Shown piece after piece: positions 1 to 8,551 of a DNA stretch of 64,000 nt; positions within the stretch are counted from its first letter, which is position 1; every line of letters starts with the position of its first letter. The notes below the pieces were generated by a model, which was not told the origin of the DNA, made no database searches, and was given only the letters and a program-made list of their open reading frames with translations. Where the stretch lies: contig DASXDL010000048.1 of NCBI GenBank assembly GCA_036490715.1, positions 62,001 to 126,000 on the forward strand, written 5' to 3'. The translations under genes were made by a program, and so were the position numbers. This DNA comes from FEN-1191 sp036490715 (GTDB taxonomy: Bacteria > Pseudomonadota > Gammaproteobacteria > Steroidobacterales > Steroidobacteraceae).

Positions 1-815
1 CCGATCGAGGCCAGCATGCGCGTGACCAGCTGCTCGGACGGCATCTCCATGCTGAAAATCGCGACCGAGCCCTTGGTGTCCGGGCTCACGGCGGCGAATT
101 CCGCCATGTTCACTGCCAGCGTGGTCTTGCCCATCGACGGCCGGCCGGCCACGATGATCAGGTCCCCTGGGCGCAGACCGCCGGTCTTGTGGTCGAAATC
201 GGTGAAGCCGGTCGCAAGGCCGCGCAGCTTGTCCGGATTGCTGTGCCATTCATCGATCTTGTCGATCAGCGGCGGCAGCAGCGCGCTGACGCGCACGGCA
301 CCGCCGCCGCTGCGCACGCCCTGCTCCGCGATCTCAAATACCAGCCCCTCGGCGTGATCGACCAGGTCGCGCGGTGAGCGACCGTCATCGCTGAATCCCA
401 GCGACGCGATCTCGCGTCCGGCCGCGATCAGTCGTCGCAGCATTGCGCGCTCGCGCACGATGAGCGCGTAGCTGCGGGCGTTGGCGGCGGTCGGGGTGTC
501 GGCGGCCAGGGTACCGAGGTATGCCAGACCGCCGGCGTCGACCAGACGCGAGCGCCGCTCCAGATGCTCGGACACCGTGACCACGTCGGCCGGCTGCCCG
601 GCCGCGGTCAACTCACCGACGGCTTCGAAGATTAGGCGGTGATCGGGTCGGTAGAAATCCTCGGCGGTAACGACGTCGGCGACCTGGTCCCAGGCGGACT
701 TCTCGATCATCAGCGCGCCGAGCACGGCCTGCTCGGCCTCGATCGAGTGCGGAGGCGGGCTCAGCCCGTCGGCAACCGGCGCGCCGCCGTCACGCGAACG
801 CAGCGGCGTGCTCAC
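1..815 (-). CDS. dnaB: Replicative DNA helicase DnaB (partial, N-terminal part)
   Basis: This is the replicative helicase, a hexameric ATPase that unwinds DNA at the fork. About 271 codons are visible and the gene runs off the window at base 1. The N-terminal DnaB domain carries the family motif PHSIEAEQAVLGA near residues 18-30. The RecA-like core follows, starting near the conserved GLRPGDLIIVAGRPSMGKTT, with its Walker A lysine. A GTG at 815 is chosen because it lies just after rplI and keeps about 17 residues before the conserved domain; the ribosome binding site there is weak. The order rpsF-rpsR-rplI-dnaB is classical for proteobacteria. The C-terminal half is outside the window, so an intein there cannot be excluded. 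Confidence 0.95.
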   Translation of the reverse strand, partial: MSTPLRSRDGGAPVADGLSPPPHSIEAEQAVLGALMIEKSAWDQVADVVTAEDFYRPDHRLIFEAVGELTAAGQPADVVTVSEHLERRSRLVDAGGLAYLGTLAADTPTAANARSYALIVRERAMLRRLIAAGREIASLGFSDDGRSPRDLVDHAEGLVFEIAEQGVRSGGGAVRVSALLPPLIDKIDEWHSNPDKLRGLATGFTDFDHKTGGLRPGDLIIVAGRPSMGKTTLAVNMAEFAAVSPDTKGSVAIFSMEMPSEQLVTRMLASI

Positions 816-878
816 GCACTTGGTCCGGTGTCTGGACGCGTCGCCATTCGCGCCGCTTGTGCCGGAGCAGGTCCGGGC

Positions 879-1334
879 TCAGGCCGCTTCTTCGGCGACG
901 ATGCTGACCGGAAGCTCCACTTCCACGTCAGCGTGCAGATGCAGACTCACGCTGTGATCGCCAACCGAGCGCAGCGGTCCGCTCGGCAGCCGCACCTCGC
1001 TGCGCGCCACAGCATAGCCGGCGGCGGTGGCCGCCTCGGCGATGTCGGCGGTTCCGACCGATCCGAACAGCTTACCTTCGGAGCCAGCCTTGGCGATGAT
1101 GCTGAGTTTGAAGTCTTTGATCGCGGCCGCACGCTGCTGCGCGCGCGACAGTTCGTCGTTGGCGGCCCGCTCCAGCTCGGCGCGGCGCGCCTCAAAGCGC
1201 GCGACGTTGGCGGCGGTGGCGAGCGTTGCCTTGCCTTGCGGCAGCAGGAAGTTGCGGCCGTAGCCGGACTTGACCCGCACGCGGTCGCCGATGTTGCCCA
1301 GATTGGCAACCTTCTGCAGCAAAATGAGTTCCAT
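879..1334 (-). CDS. rplI: 50S ribosomal protein L9
   Basis: L9 is a 151-residue large-subunit protein that binds 23S rRNA through its N-terminal domain. The start MELILLQKVANLGNIGD and the following VKSGYGRNFLLPQGKA are the family signature. A central helix rich in Ala, Glu and Arg (about residues 45-75) joins the C-terminal domain, which ends in an acidic VEVELPVSIVAEEAA tail. Its length matches the family (about 150). It lies 26 bp after rpsR in the S6 operon and is followed by dnaB. Confidence 0.97.
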   Translation of the reverse strand: MELILLQKVANLGNIGDRVRVKSGYGRNFLLPQGKATLATAANVARFEARRAELERAANDELSRAQQRAAAIKDFKLSIIAKAGSEGKLFGSVGTADIAEAATAAGYAVARSEVRLPSGPLRSVGDHSVSLHLHADVEVELPVSIVAEEAA

Positions 1335-1360
1335 AGCGCTGACCTTCCGTGCTGATCGAT

Positions 1361-1600
1361 TCAGTGCTGGTCAGTGTACGGCAGCAGCGCCAGGAATCGC
1401 GCCCGCTTGATCGCTGTGGCGAGCTGACGTTGATAGAAGCTCTTGGTGCCGGTGATGCGGCTGGGTACGATCTTGCCGGTCTCACTGACGTAGTTCTTCA
1501 GAGTTGCCAGATCCTTGTAGTCGATCGTGGTGACGCCGTCGGCAGTGAAGCGGCAGAATTTCTTGCGGCGCGTAAAGCGCGAGACTCTCGGTTCGCTCAT
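1361..1600 (-). CDS. rpsR: 30S ribosomal protein S18
   Basis: S18 is a 79-residue small-subunit protein that forms a heterodimer with S6 on the platform of the 30S subunit. The motif RRKKFCRFTADG and the conserved IDYKDLATLKNYVSETGKI followed by RITGT identify it. Its ATG overlaps the rpsF stop codon by one base, which suggests translational coupling of the two partners. No priB gene lies between rpsF and rpsR, unlike the arrangement in enterobacteria. Confidence 0.97.
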   Translation of the reverse strand: MSEPRVSRFTRRKKFCRFTADGVTTIDYKDLATLKNYVSETGKIVPSRITGTKSFYQRQLATAIKRARFLALLPYTDQH

Positions 1601-1989
1601 CAGGCCCCCATCGCAGCAGGTTCGTCGTCCAGCTCGTCGTCACGTTCGCGTCGTGCCGCCTCGCCCTCTTCTTCGGCCTTGGCCATCGGCGAGGCTTCGG
1701 TGATCGCCGTCTCGACGTGAGTGACCAGGTGGCGCAGCACCGCATCGCTGAAGCGAAACGCACCGATCAGATCAGCCAGCGTTTTCTGGTCGCACTCGAC
1801 GTTGACCAGCACGTAGTGCGCCTTGTGGACCTTGGCGATCGGATAGGCCAGTTGACGGCGGCCCCAGTCCTCGAGCCGATGCACCGTCCCGCTGCCGGCG
1901 GCAATCATGCCCTTGTACCGGTCGATCATGGCCGGTACCTGCTCGCTCTGGTCCGGATGGACCAGAAATACGATCTCGTAATGCCTCAT
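1600..1989 (-). CDS. rpsF: 30S ribosomal protein S6
   Basis: S6 is a 129-residue ribosomal protein opening with MRHYEIVFLVHPDQSEQVPA. The central motif includes DWGRRQLAYPIAKVHKAHY, and the C-terminal tail from about residue 105 is acidic and basic mixed (EEEGEAARRERDDELDDE), as is common in S6 proteins. A strong AAGGAGG ribosome binding site sits just upstream (around 1993-2000). It is the first gene of its operon and is separated from rlmB by a terminator-like hairpin. The roughly 120-base leader could carry an S6:S18 autoregulatory structure, but I cannot fold it with confidence. Confidence 0.97.
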   Translation of the reverse strand: MRHYEIVFLVHPDQSEQVPAMIDRYKGMIAAGSGTVHRLEDWGRRQLAYPIAKVHKAHYVLVNVECDQKTLADLIGAFRFSDAVLRHLVTHVETAITEASPMAKAEEEGEAARRERDDELDDEPAAMGA

Positions 1990-2111
1990 GAATCCTCCTT
2001 ATGGGAAATGCCGCCCGCCCGAGGCTGTTTCAATGAGCAGTGCGGCAAGGAGCGCCGACAGATTAACCCTTCAGGGACCCGCCGGGCAGTCGAAAAAGGC
2101 GCGCAAGGATA

Positions 2112-2154
2112 CAAAAAGCCACCCCCCGAAGCAACGCAGGGCGCCAGCTTCGGG
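2112..2154 (-). terminator. Rho-independent terminator after rlmB
   Basis: Just after the rlmB stop, the minus strand has a perfect 8-bp stem: CCCGAAGC at 2147-2154 pairs with GCTTCGGG at 2125-2132, around a 14-base loop. A run of five T residues follows at 2116-2112 after about eight bases. The location between two operons read in the same direction supports a terminator. The gap between stem and T run is longer than ideal, so termination may be partial. Confidence 0.6.
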
Positions 2155-2157
2155 TCC

Positions 2158-2910
2158 TCAGCCGCTCAGACCGCGCTGCCGCAAGGCCTCATACAGCAAC
2201 ATACCGGTGGCAACCGACACATTCAGGCTCTCTACAGCGCCGCGGCTGGGCAGGCGCGCGGTCCAGTCGCACTGGCGGCGGGTCAGTTGCCGCAGCCCCG
2301 CTGCTTCCGCGCCGAGCACCAGCACCCGCGGACCGGTCAGATCGAGCCCGTGCGCTGGCTGCGATCCGGCGGCATCGGCCCCAACAATCCACAGCCCGGC
2401 CTGCTTGAGCAGCCCGAGCGAGCGCGCCAGATTGGTCACGACCGCCACCGGGGTGGTTTCGGCCGCTCCGGCCGCGACCTTGCGGGCGGTGGCATTCAGC
2501 GGCGCGGCCCGGTCACGCGGCACCAGCAGTGCCAGCACCCCGCAGGCATCGGCGGTGCGCAGGCAGGCGCCCAGATTGTGCGGGTCCTGCACGCCATCGA
2601 GCGCCAGCACCAGCGCATCGGGCACCTCGCTCACGGCCGCCAGCAGATTGGCCTCGGTCCACGCCGCCAGCGGCGCGATCTCGGCCATGACCCCCTGGTG
2701 CACCACATCGCCCAGCCGCGCACGCAGCTGGCGGGCATCGATCCGTTCCAGCGGCCGCCCGGCCGCCGCCGCCAATCGCTCGATCTCCTCGGCCCGCGGG
2801 TCGCGCCGATCGCGCTGCAGGCACACGCGCAGCACCCGCTGTGGCTGGCGCGTCAGCAGCGAGCGCACCGCGTGCAGCCCGTAGACCGGCTCAGTCCGCG
2901 GCGAGCTCAA
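2158..2910 (-). CDS. rlmB: 23S rRNA (guanosine-2'-O)-methyltransferase RlmB
   Basis: This is a SPOUT-class SAM-dependent methyltransferase of 250 residues that in E. coli methylates G2251 of 23S rRNA. An N-terminal substrate-binding domain (about 1-80, starting at VYGLHAVRSLL) precedes the knotted domain. The three SpoU motifs are visible: DGVQDPHNLGACLRTA at 105-120, VLGAEAAGL at 198-206 and SLNVSVATGMLLYE at 228-241. The gene overlaps the end of rnr by 20 bases, reproducing the rnr-rlmB operon of gammaproteobacteria. Paralogues such as TrmH exist, but the operon context favours RlmB. Confidence 0.93.
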   Translation of the reverse strand: MSSPRTEPVYGLHAVRSLLTRQPQRVLRVCLQRDRRDPRAEEIERLAAAAGRPLERIDARQLRARLGDVVHQGVMAEIAPLAAWTEANLLAAVSEVPDALVLALDGVQDPHNLGACLRTADACGVLALLVPRDRAAPLNATARKVAAGAAETTPVAVVTNLARSLGLLKQAGLWIVGADAAGSQPAHGLDLTGPRVLVLGAEAAGLRQLTRRQCDWTARLPSRGAVESLNVSVATGMLLYEALRQRGLSG

Positions 2911-4915
2911 GATCGATCATCCCTTCCACCGGCTTGACCGCCGCCACCACGACCCGCAGGCGCGCCCCCGGCGCCAGACGGCGTTTGCTGCGCTGACCAA
3001 CCCACTGGCCGCCGTCGCGCGCCATCTGATAGTCATCACCGCGCATCGATGCCAGTGGCAGCAGGCCGTCGACGCCGAACGCCAGCAGCTGCACGAAGCA
3101 ACCGAACTCGGTCACTGTGGTGATCAGGCCATCGAAGGTCTGGCCGACCCGATCGCGCAGGTACACGCACTTGAGAAACGTGCCGACGTAGCGATCCGCC
3201 TCATCGGCGCGCCGCTCGAGCCGCGACAGATCGACGCCATCGGCCGCCAGCGCCGCGCCCTGCGGCAGCGTGGCGGCGTCCAGCTCTCCCAGCCGCGCCC
3301 GCAGCGCGCGGTGAATCATCAGGTCCGGATAACGGCGGATCGGCGAGGTGAAATGCGCATAGTCCTTGAGTGCCAGGCCAAAGTGGCCGACGTTCTCGGG
3401 CTGATACATGGCCTGTGCCATCGAACGCACCACCAGCGACTCGACGAACGGACGGCTCTGCGGATCGCGCACCCGCGGGGCAATGACACCGAGGTCGCGT
3501 GCCTGCACCGGGTCGGGCAACTGCAACTCGATGCCGAGCACCCGCAGCGTGGCGCGCAGCTGATCGAGCTTCTTCTGATCGGGCGGCGCATGCACGCGCA
3601 GCAGCGCCGGCTGGCGCGCCTTGCGCAGTTCCTCGGCCGCCGCGACATTAGCCACCACCATGCATTCCTCGATCAAGCGATGGGCCTCGTTGCGCGCGCT
3701 GAATTCGATCGCGCGCACGCGCTCGTTCTCGATCACGAACTCGGCTTCCGGGGCATCAAAATCCAGCGCCCCGCGCCGGCGGCGCGCGCCGGCGAGCGCG
3801 CGATACACCTCGACCAGAGGCGCCAGCGCCTCCAGCACGCCGCCGAGCGCGATGCGCGCGGCGGAAGTTTCGAGGAATAACGCCGCGTGCGCCTGGGTAT
3901 AGGTCAGGCGCGCGTGCGAGCGCATGACCGCTGGATAGAAGCGGCTTTGCTCAAGCGCGCCGCGGCGCGAGATACGCATGTCGGCCACCATGCAAAGGCG
4001 GTCGACCTGCGGTTCGAGTGAGCACAGATGGTTTGACAGCGCGGTCGGCAGCATCGGCAGCACGCGCGTCGGAAAGTACACCGAGGTACCGCGCGCGCGC
4101 GCTTCCTGGTCGAGCGCGCTGCCGGGGCGCACGTAATGGCTGACGTCGGCGATCGCGACCAGCAGCCGGAACGAGCCATGCTCGAGCCGCTCGGCGTACA
4201 CCGCATCATCAAAATCACGGGCATCCTCGCCGTCGATCGTCACCAGCGGCAGTTGGCGCAGATCGGTGCGCCGCGCAGCCTCAGCCGGATCGACGCTCTT
4301 GCCCCACTGGGCCGCCTCGCGCAATGCCGCCGCGCTAAACTCCACCGGCAAACCGAAACGCGCGATCGCCGCGGCGGTGGCCATGTGTACCGGCCGTTCC
4401 GGATCGAGGCGCTCCTCGATGCGCGCCTCCCCGGTCAGACCGGCCTGCGGATAGCGCAGCACCCGCGCGATCACCCAGTCGCCGGACTGCGCCTGGGCAG
4501 GATTGTCGACCACGGCGCACTGCAGGCCGACGCGGGCGTCGGCCGCGCGCACCGCCAAGCCCCGATAGGCGCCTTCGACCGTGCCGAGAAAGCTCTGCAC
4601 GCCGCGCTCGAGCACCGCCACCACCTGACCGACGTAGCGGCCCTGACCGTCACCGCGCGCTTCGACGCGTACCCGATCACCGTGCATGAGTTCGCGCATC
4701 TCCGGCGGCGGCAGAAACACCGACTCGGTCAACGCATCGCTGCGCACGAAGCCGTAACCGGCGCGATTGGCGCTGACGATGCCCTCGACCAGAAAGGACG
4801 CCGCCTTCGAGTCATGTGCCTTGCGCACGGCGCGGCGCGTTCGAAGATGCTGCGGGCCAGCCGCGCGGCGCTTGCCGGCGGCGCCCGAGCCGCGTTGTCT
4901 GCCTCGGGTCTTCAA
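2891..4915 (-). CDS. rnr: Ribonuclease R (short form)
   Basis: This is a 3'-5' exoribonuclease of the RNB family that degrades structured RNA. Two cold-shock domains (about 43-190) precede the RNB catalytic domain (about 200-540) with the acidic active site IDGEDARDFDDAVY at 227-240, then an S1 domain (about 590-670). At 674 residues it is about 140 shorter than E. coli RNase R. It lacks the N-terminal winged-helix domain and the lysine-rich C-terminal tail: the protein stops directly after the S1 fold. RNase II is an alternative family member, but the rlmB linkage and active-site context favour RNase R. Confidence 0.9.
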   Translation of the reverse strand: MKTRGRQRGSGAAGKRRAAGPQHLRTRRAVRKAHDSKAASFLVEGIVSANRAGYGFVRSDALTESVFLPPPEMRELMHGDRVRVEARGDGQGRYVGQVVAVLERGVQSFLGTVEGAYRGLAVRAADARVGLQCAVVDNPAQAQSGDWVIARVLRYPQAGLTGEARIEERLDPERPVHMATAAAIARFGLPVEFSAAALREAAQWGKSVDPAEAARRTDLRQLPLVTIDGEDARDFDDAVYAERLEHGSFRLLVAIADVSHYVRPGSALDQEARARGTSVYFPTRVLPMLPTALSNHLCSLEPQVDRLCMVADMRISRRGALEQSRFYPAVMRSHARLTYTQAHAALFLETSAARIALGGVLEALAPLVEVYRALAGARRRRGALDFDAPEAEFVIENERVRAIEFSARNEAHRLIEECMVVANVAAAEELRKARQPALLRVHAPPDQKKLDQLRATLRVLGIELQLPDPVQARDLGVIAPRVRDPQSRPFVESLVVRSMAQAMYQPENVGHFGLALKDYAHFTSPIRRYPDLMIHRALRARLGELDAATLPQGAALAADGVDLSRLERRADEADRYVGTFLKCVYLRDRVGQTFDGLITTVTEFGCFVQLLAFGVDGLLPLASMRGDDYQMARDGGQWVGQRSKRRLAPGARLRVVVAAVKPVEGMIDLELAAD

Positions 4916-4944
4916 TTGACAGCCTCCGACCCCTTCCGTACATT
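4916..4944 (+). promoter_or_regulatory. Sigma-70 promoter of tRNA-Leu
   Basis: TTGACA (4916-4921) is a perfect -35 box, followed by a 17-base spacer and TACATT (4939-4944) as the -10 box. The bases between the -10 and the tRNA (GCGCCGCCC) form a GC-rich discriminator typical of stable-RNA promoters under stringent control. The -35 box lies immediately beside the rnr start codon, so the two transcripts are divergent. Confidence 0.8.
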
Positions 4945-4960
4945 GCGCCGCCCACCGTAT

Positions 4961-5045
<85 letters not shown>

Positions 5046-5120
5046 GCCATCCTTTCGAGCCCGTCCCGACACCTCTCGGGCGGCCGAAGATAAGGCGATA
5101 ACCGGCTGATTTAATAAGAA

Positions 5121-5159
5121 GGTCCGGCACGTCACTGACCACAGTGTCTCGTGCCGACC
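5121..5159. repeat. Composite inverted repeat
   Basis: An outer pair of arms, GGTCCGGCACG (5121-5131) and CGTGCCGACC (5150-5159), match with one bulged base. They enclose an inner pair, CACTG (5133-5137) and CAGTG (5142-5146), around the loop ACCA. It lies in the 220-base gap between tRNA-Leu and the end of the Kelch-like gene. There is no T run, so it is not a standard terminator; it could end convergent transcripts or be a REP-like element. The rest of the gap shows nothing recognisable. Confidence 0.6.
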
Positions 5160-5265
5160 CAGAATGAATATAGGTGGCTTTCAGGGTAACGGTATTTGGC
5201 CCGGCCGACGGCCCGGCTGTCCAACTCGACGCGCTAGGGGGTAAGGTGTTCTCGATCAGCGCATC

Positions 5266-6912
5266 TTACTGCGTCGGGTACGTCCACAGATCGTTGTATT
5301 CGAAACGCGTGTTGGTCGAATCATCGTACTGGTAGCCGCCGAACAGCCAGACGTTGCCACTGCCGTCCTTCCATTTCGAGGTCCCGGCCCGTGCGCCCGG
5401 CAGGTTCGCGGCCGCCGCCACTCCCTCGGTGCCGTAGACACCGACGGCGTCGACGCCGCTGGAACCGGCGACCCAGGTTGCCTCGCCGCCTGTGGGCGAA
5501 TACTTCCACAGATCGTTGAGCCGATGAAAAAACCCGGTCGAGGTGTTGAAGCCTTCGCCGCCAAAGAGCCAGAGGTTGCCGCCGGCGTCGGTCCAGCCGA
5601 CCGCCTGGTTGCGCCCCGCCGGCACGTTGGTGGCCGCAGCGACCCCTTGTGTGCCGTAGATCCCCGCCGTGTTGGCGATGGCAAAGCCGCCGACCCAGGT
5701 CCACTCGGCGCTTGCGGGGGAAAACTCCCACAGATCATTGAGCTCGCCGGTCGTGCCCACGGAATCAAGTCCGTCGCCGCCGAATAGCCACAGGTTGCCG
5801 CTGGCATCGAAATAGATGACGGGAATATAGCGCGCCCCAGGCACATTCGAAGTCGCCGCCACGCCTTGGGCGCCGTAAACGCCGCGGGCGTTGACGGTGT
5901 TGGAACCACTGACCCAGGTCCACTGACCACTGGAGGGTGAGTACTCCCAAAGATCGTTGAGATCGCCGCCGTTGCCGCCGGCATCATAGCCGTGGCCACC
6001 GAACAGCCAAACGTTGCCGCTGGGATCGGTCACAACGGTGTTACTGACCAGGCGCGCGCCCGGCACGTTCGCGGCCGCGGCCACGCCCTGGGTGCCGTAG
6101 ACGCCACTGGCGTTGACGGTGCTGGAACCGCCTTCCCAGGTCCACTGGCCGCTTGAGGGCGAATACATCCAAAGGTCGTTGAAGACCACAAAGGCGCCCG
6201 TGGCATCGGTGCCGCCGCCGCCGAACAGCCAAAAGTTGCCGCTACCGTCGATCCAACTGATGTCGTTGCTGCGCGCGCCGGGAACATTCGTGGCCGCGGC
6301 CACGCCCTTGCTGCCATAAACCCCCTGTGCAGCGACGGTGTTGGAACCGCTGACCCAGGTCCATTGGCCGCTCGAAGGCGAATATTTCCACAGGTCATTC
6401 AGGAAATCGCCGTTGGTGGGGTTGTGCACGAAGCCTGCAAAGCCGCCGAACAGCCACAGGTTGCCGCTCGCGTCCGTCCAAGTGGCGCCATCGTCACGCG
6501 CTCCCGGTACGTTGGTGGCAGCGGCAACGCCGAGCGTCCCGTAACTGCCGGTGGCATCCGCGCTGTTGGAACCGCCGACCCAGGTGAAGGCGGCCGCGAA
6601 GCTTGCGGTCACAGTGCAGTTGGCGGCGACCGCCGCGGTGGTATAGGTAGCGGCGGTGAGGCTGCCGCCACAACCGGTCACGCCGCTGACGACGTAGCCG
6701 GCTTTCGGTGTCACGGTGAGTGTCGTAGTACTGCCGGCATTAACCGTCGTGCTGGCCGGTGCAATGCTCCCGCCGGTACCGGCGGTGCTGCTGACCTGAT
6801 ACGTCGTCACCGAGCTGCCGCCGCCACCGCCACCACAGGCAGTTGAAACTGCGATCACCGCACCGGCCACAGCGATGCCAAGGATTCTCTGTGATTTAGT
6901 CATCGTGACCAC
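5266..6912 (-). CDS. Kelch-repeat (galactose oxidase-like) lipoprotein
   Basis: This is a secreted lipoprotein of about 548 residues. The signal peptide ends in a lipobox (STAC) followed by a polyglycine run. A segment resembling bacterial Ig-like/InlB-type repeats follows (YQVSSTAGTGGSIAPAST ... PKAGYVVSGVTGCGG). Then come six near-identical units of about 60-65 residues, each with W-x-W or equivalent, VYGxxGVAAAxNVPGAR, a D-x-SGNxWLFGG strand and NDLWxYSP. This is the Kelch pattern, so a six-bladed beta-propeller is likely. The GTG at 6912 is preferred because GGGGAGG lies 7 bases upstream; an ATG at 6903 also fits. The ligand and function are unknown, and it probably faces the periplasm or cell surface. 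Confidence 0.75.
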   Translation of the reverse strand: MVTMTKSQRILGIAVAGAVIAVSTACGGGGGGSSVTTYQVSSTAGTGGSIAPASTTVNAGSTTTLTVTPKAGYVVSGVTGCGGSLTAATYTTAAVAANCTVTASFAAAFTWVGGSNSADATGSYGTLGVAAATNVPGARDDGATWTDASGNLWLFGGFAGFVHNPTNGDFLNDLWKYSPSSGQWTWVSGSNTVAAQGVYGSKGVAAATNVPGARSNDISWIDGSGNFWLFGGGGTDATGAFVVFNDLWMYSPSSGQWTWEGGSSTVNASGVYGTQGVAAAANVPGARLVSNTVVTDPSGNVWLFGGHGYDAGGNGGDLNDLWEYSPSSGQWTWVSGSNTVNARGVYGAQGVAATSNVPGARYIPVIYFDASGNLWLFGGDGLDSVGTTGELNDLWEFSPASAEWTWVGGFAIANTAGIYGTQGVAAATNVPAGRNQAVGWTDAGGNLWLFGGEGFNTSTGFFHRLNDLWKYSPTGGEATWVAGSSGVDAVGVYGTEGVAAAANLPGARAGTSKWKDGSGNVWLFGGYQYDDSTNTRFEYNDLWTYPTQ

Positions 6913-6968
6913 GCTGGCCCCTCCCCTGGGATCGGATGAAACCGGCGCTCGCATTTGGGAGCGCTCAC

Positions 6969-6988
6969 AATCTTTGTCACCAAAGATT
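6969..6988. promoter_or_regulatory. Perfect palindrome upstream of the Kelch lipoprotein gene
   Basis: AATCTTTG (6969-6976) and CAAAGATT (6981-6988) form a perfect 8-bp inverted repeat around TCAC, about 57 bases before the lipoprotein start. It is AT-rich against a GC-rich background and has no following T run, so an operator-like site is more likely than a terminator. No clear promoter is recognised beside it. Confidence 0.4.
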
Positions 6989-7049
6989 AAGGGGGAGCGT
7001 GGAGGATTTCAAGATCGGCGCGGATCGAGCGCCGTACCAGCGCTCTGAA

Positions 7050-8441
7050 CTAGTGAGCAGCTGCCAGCACCGAGGCCCGCGCCCACCAGGCATGCGAGCG
7101 CCAGCGCGCCAACAGCGCACTGCCCAGCACCATGATGTAGATCAGCACCGCCAGCCAGCCGCCGATGGCGCCCCATCCCAGCTGCGGCACGCCATGGATC
7201 CAGCCCTCACCCGGCGCGAAGGTCAGCACGTAGGCCAGCGGCACGAACAGTATCCAGGACATCAGCACCACCAGGCTTGCGGGTACCGCCGCATCCCCGG
7301 CGCCCCGCAGGCACATGGCGCTGCCCAGATTGATGCCGTCGAACACCTGGTAGCCGGCGGCAATCCACAACAGCTGCGAGCCCAACGCGACGGCCGCGGA
7401 GGCATCGGCGTCGTGTGCGCCGGTGAACAGCGGCAGGATCGCCGGGCCTGCCAGCGCCAGCACCACACCGATGCCGCCCATGTACGCTGCCGCCAGTGCG
7501 ATCACACGCGTGCCTACCCGGCGCGCCCAGCGAATACTGCCGGCACCAATCGATTGACCCACGAGGGTCGTGCCTGCCAGCGAGATTCCGTACCCGGGCG
7601 TGTAGGCCACCGAAGTCAGCATCATGACCAACTGCGTGGCCGCGCCTGAGCGCGTGCCCAGGCCGACCTGCATCATCTGAAACACGGCGAAGCCGAACAG
7701 GTCCGCGGCCGGCAATAGTCCCATCGGCACTCCCAAACGCAGCTGCTCGCGCAGCAGCCCGGCGCGGGGTCGCCAGGTTCGATGCGACTGATAGCGCTGC
7801 CGGAATTCGGGACGCAGAAAGATCATCACGGCGACCAGCAAGCCCAGCGCCTGCGCCACTGTGGTCGCCCAGCCGGAACCGGCGATGCCCCAGCCGAGCT
7901 GAAAGATGAACAGCTGGTTGAGCAGCGCATTGGCCAGTGCCGTGAAACAGGTGATCAGCAGTGTCGCGCGCGGACGGCCGACGCCATTGAAAAATCCAAA
8001 CATGGCCCAGACCGCCGCGCCGAAGAACGCACCGCCCACGCGCGGCAACCAGAACTGCGCAGCCAGCTGGCCGATCGGTGCTTGAAAGCCGAGCGGATCG
8101 AGCAACCGGTGACCGGCGCCGCCGGCCAGCACGAACAGCGGCGCGGCCATCAGCGTGCCCCAGAGCGCCGTCCAGGTGGCCTGCGCCGCGCGCGGATACT
8201 GACCTGCGCCCTGGGCCTGCGACACCAGGGTCTGCACCGCCGAGCCGATGCCTCCCAGTACGAACACCACCACCAGCACCAGCCATTGCACGGCACCGAC
8301 CGCCGCCAGTGCGGTGGTCGACAGCCGCCCGACGAACCACATATCGGTCAGATTCAGGACGATCTGCACCGCGCTGTTGGCCATCAGCGGCAGTGCCAGC
8401 GCCAGTACCGCGCGCTGGTCCACGTGTTCGCGCCCGTCCAC
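7050..8441 (-). CDS. MATE family efflux transporter
   Basis: This is a multidrug and toxic-compound extrusion family carrier with about 12 membrane segments in two halves. Recognisable parts are ALPLMANSAVQIVLNLTDMW in the first helix region, the N-lobe FFNGVGRPRATLL, and the second-lobe MLTSVAYTPGYGISLAGTTL and LRGAGDAAVPA. Family members exchange drugs or metabolites for Na+ or H+. The GTG at 8441 is proposed because it leaves a short tail before helix 1; an ATG at 8603 would add about 54 poorly conserved residues and overlap cfa by 52 bases. It follows cfa at a distance of 110 bases. The substrate cannot be told from the sequence. Confidence 0.85.
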   Translation of the reverse strand: MDGREHVDQRAVLALALPLMANSAVQIVLNLTDMWFVGRLSTTALAAVGAVQWLVLVVVFVLGGIGSAVQTLVSQAQGAGQYPRAAQATWTALWGTLMAAPLFVLAGGAGHRLLDPLGFQAPIGQLAAQFWLPRVGGAFFGAAVWAMFGFFNGVGRPRATLLITCFTALANALLNQLFIFQLGWGIAGSGWATTVAQALGLLVAVMIFLRPEFRQRYQSHRTWRPRAGLLREQLRLGVPMGLLPAADLFGFAVFQMMQVGLGTRSGAATQLVMMLTSVAYTPGYGISLAGTTLVGQSIGAGSIRWARRVGTRVIALAAAYMGGIGVVLALAGPAILPLFTGAHDADASAAVALGSQLLWIAAGYQVFDGINLGSAMCLRGAGDAAVPASLVVLMSWILFVPLAYVLTFAPGEGWIHGVPQLGWGAIGGWLAVLIYIMVLGSALLARWRSHAWWARASVLAAAH

Positions 8442-8551
8442 GCCGATGCGGCGGGCCGGGAGTCCTGTGACGAACTCTGCCGGGCTCTGCAAGCTGCGAC
8501 ATCCAACAAAAACGAGGGGCGTGACTATCGCACCGTCGAGCCGCCGCAGTG

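Noticed and set aside
639..2937. Long plus-strand open frames opposite rplI, rpsR, rpsF and rlmB.
   Set aside because: They are antisense shadows produced by high GC and biased codon use; they have no domains and the minus-strand genes are unmistakable.
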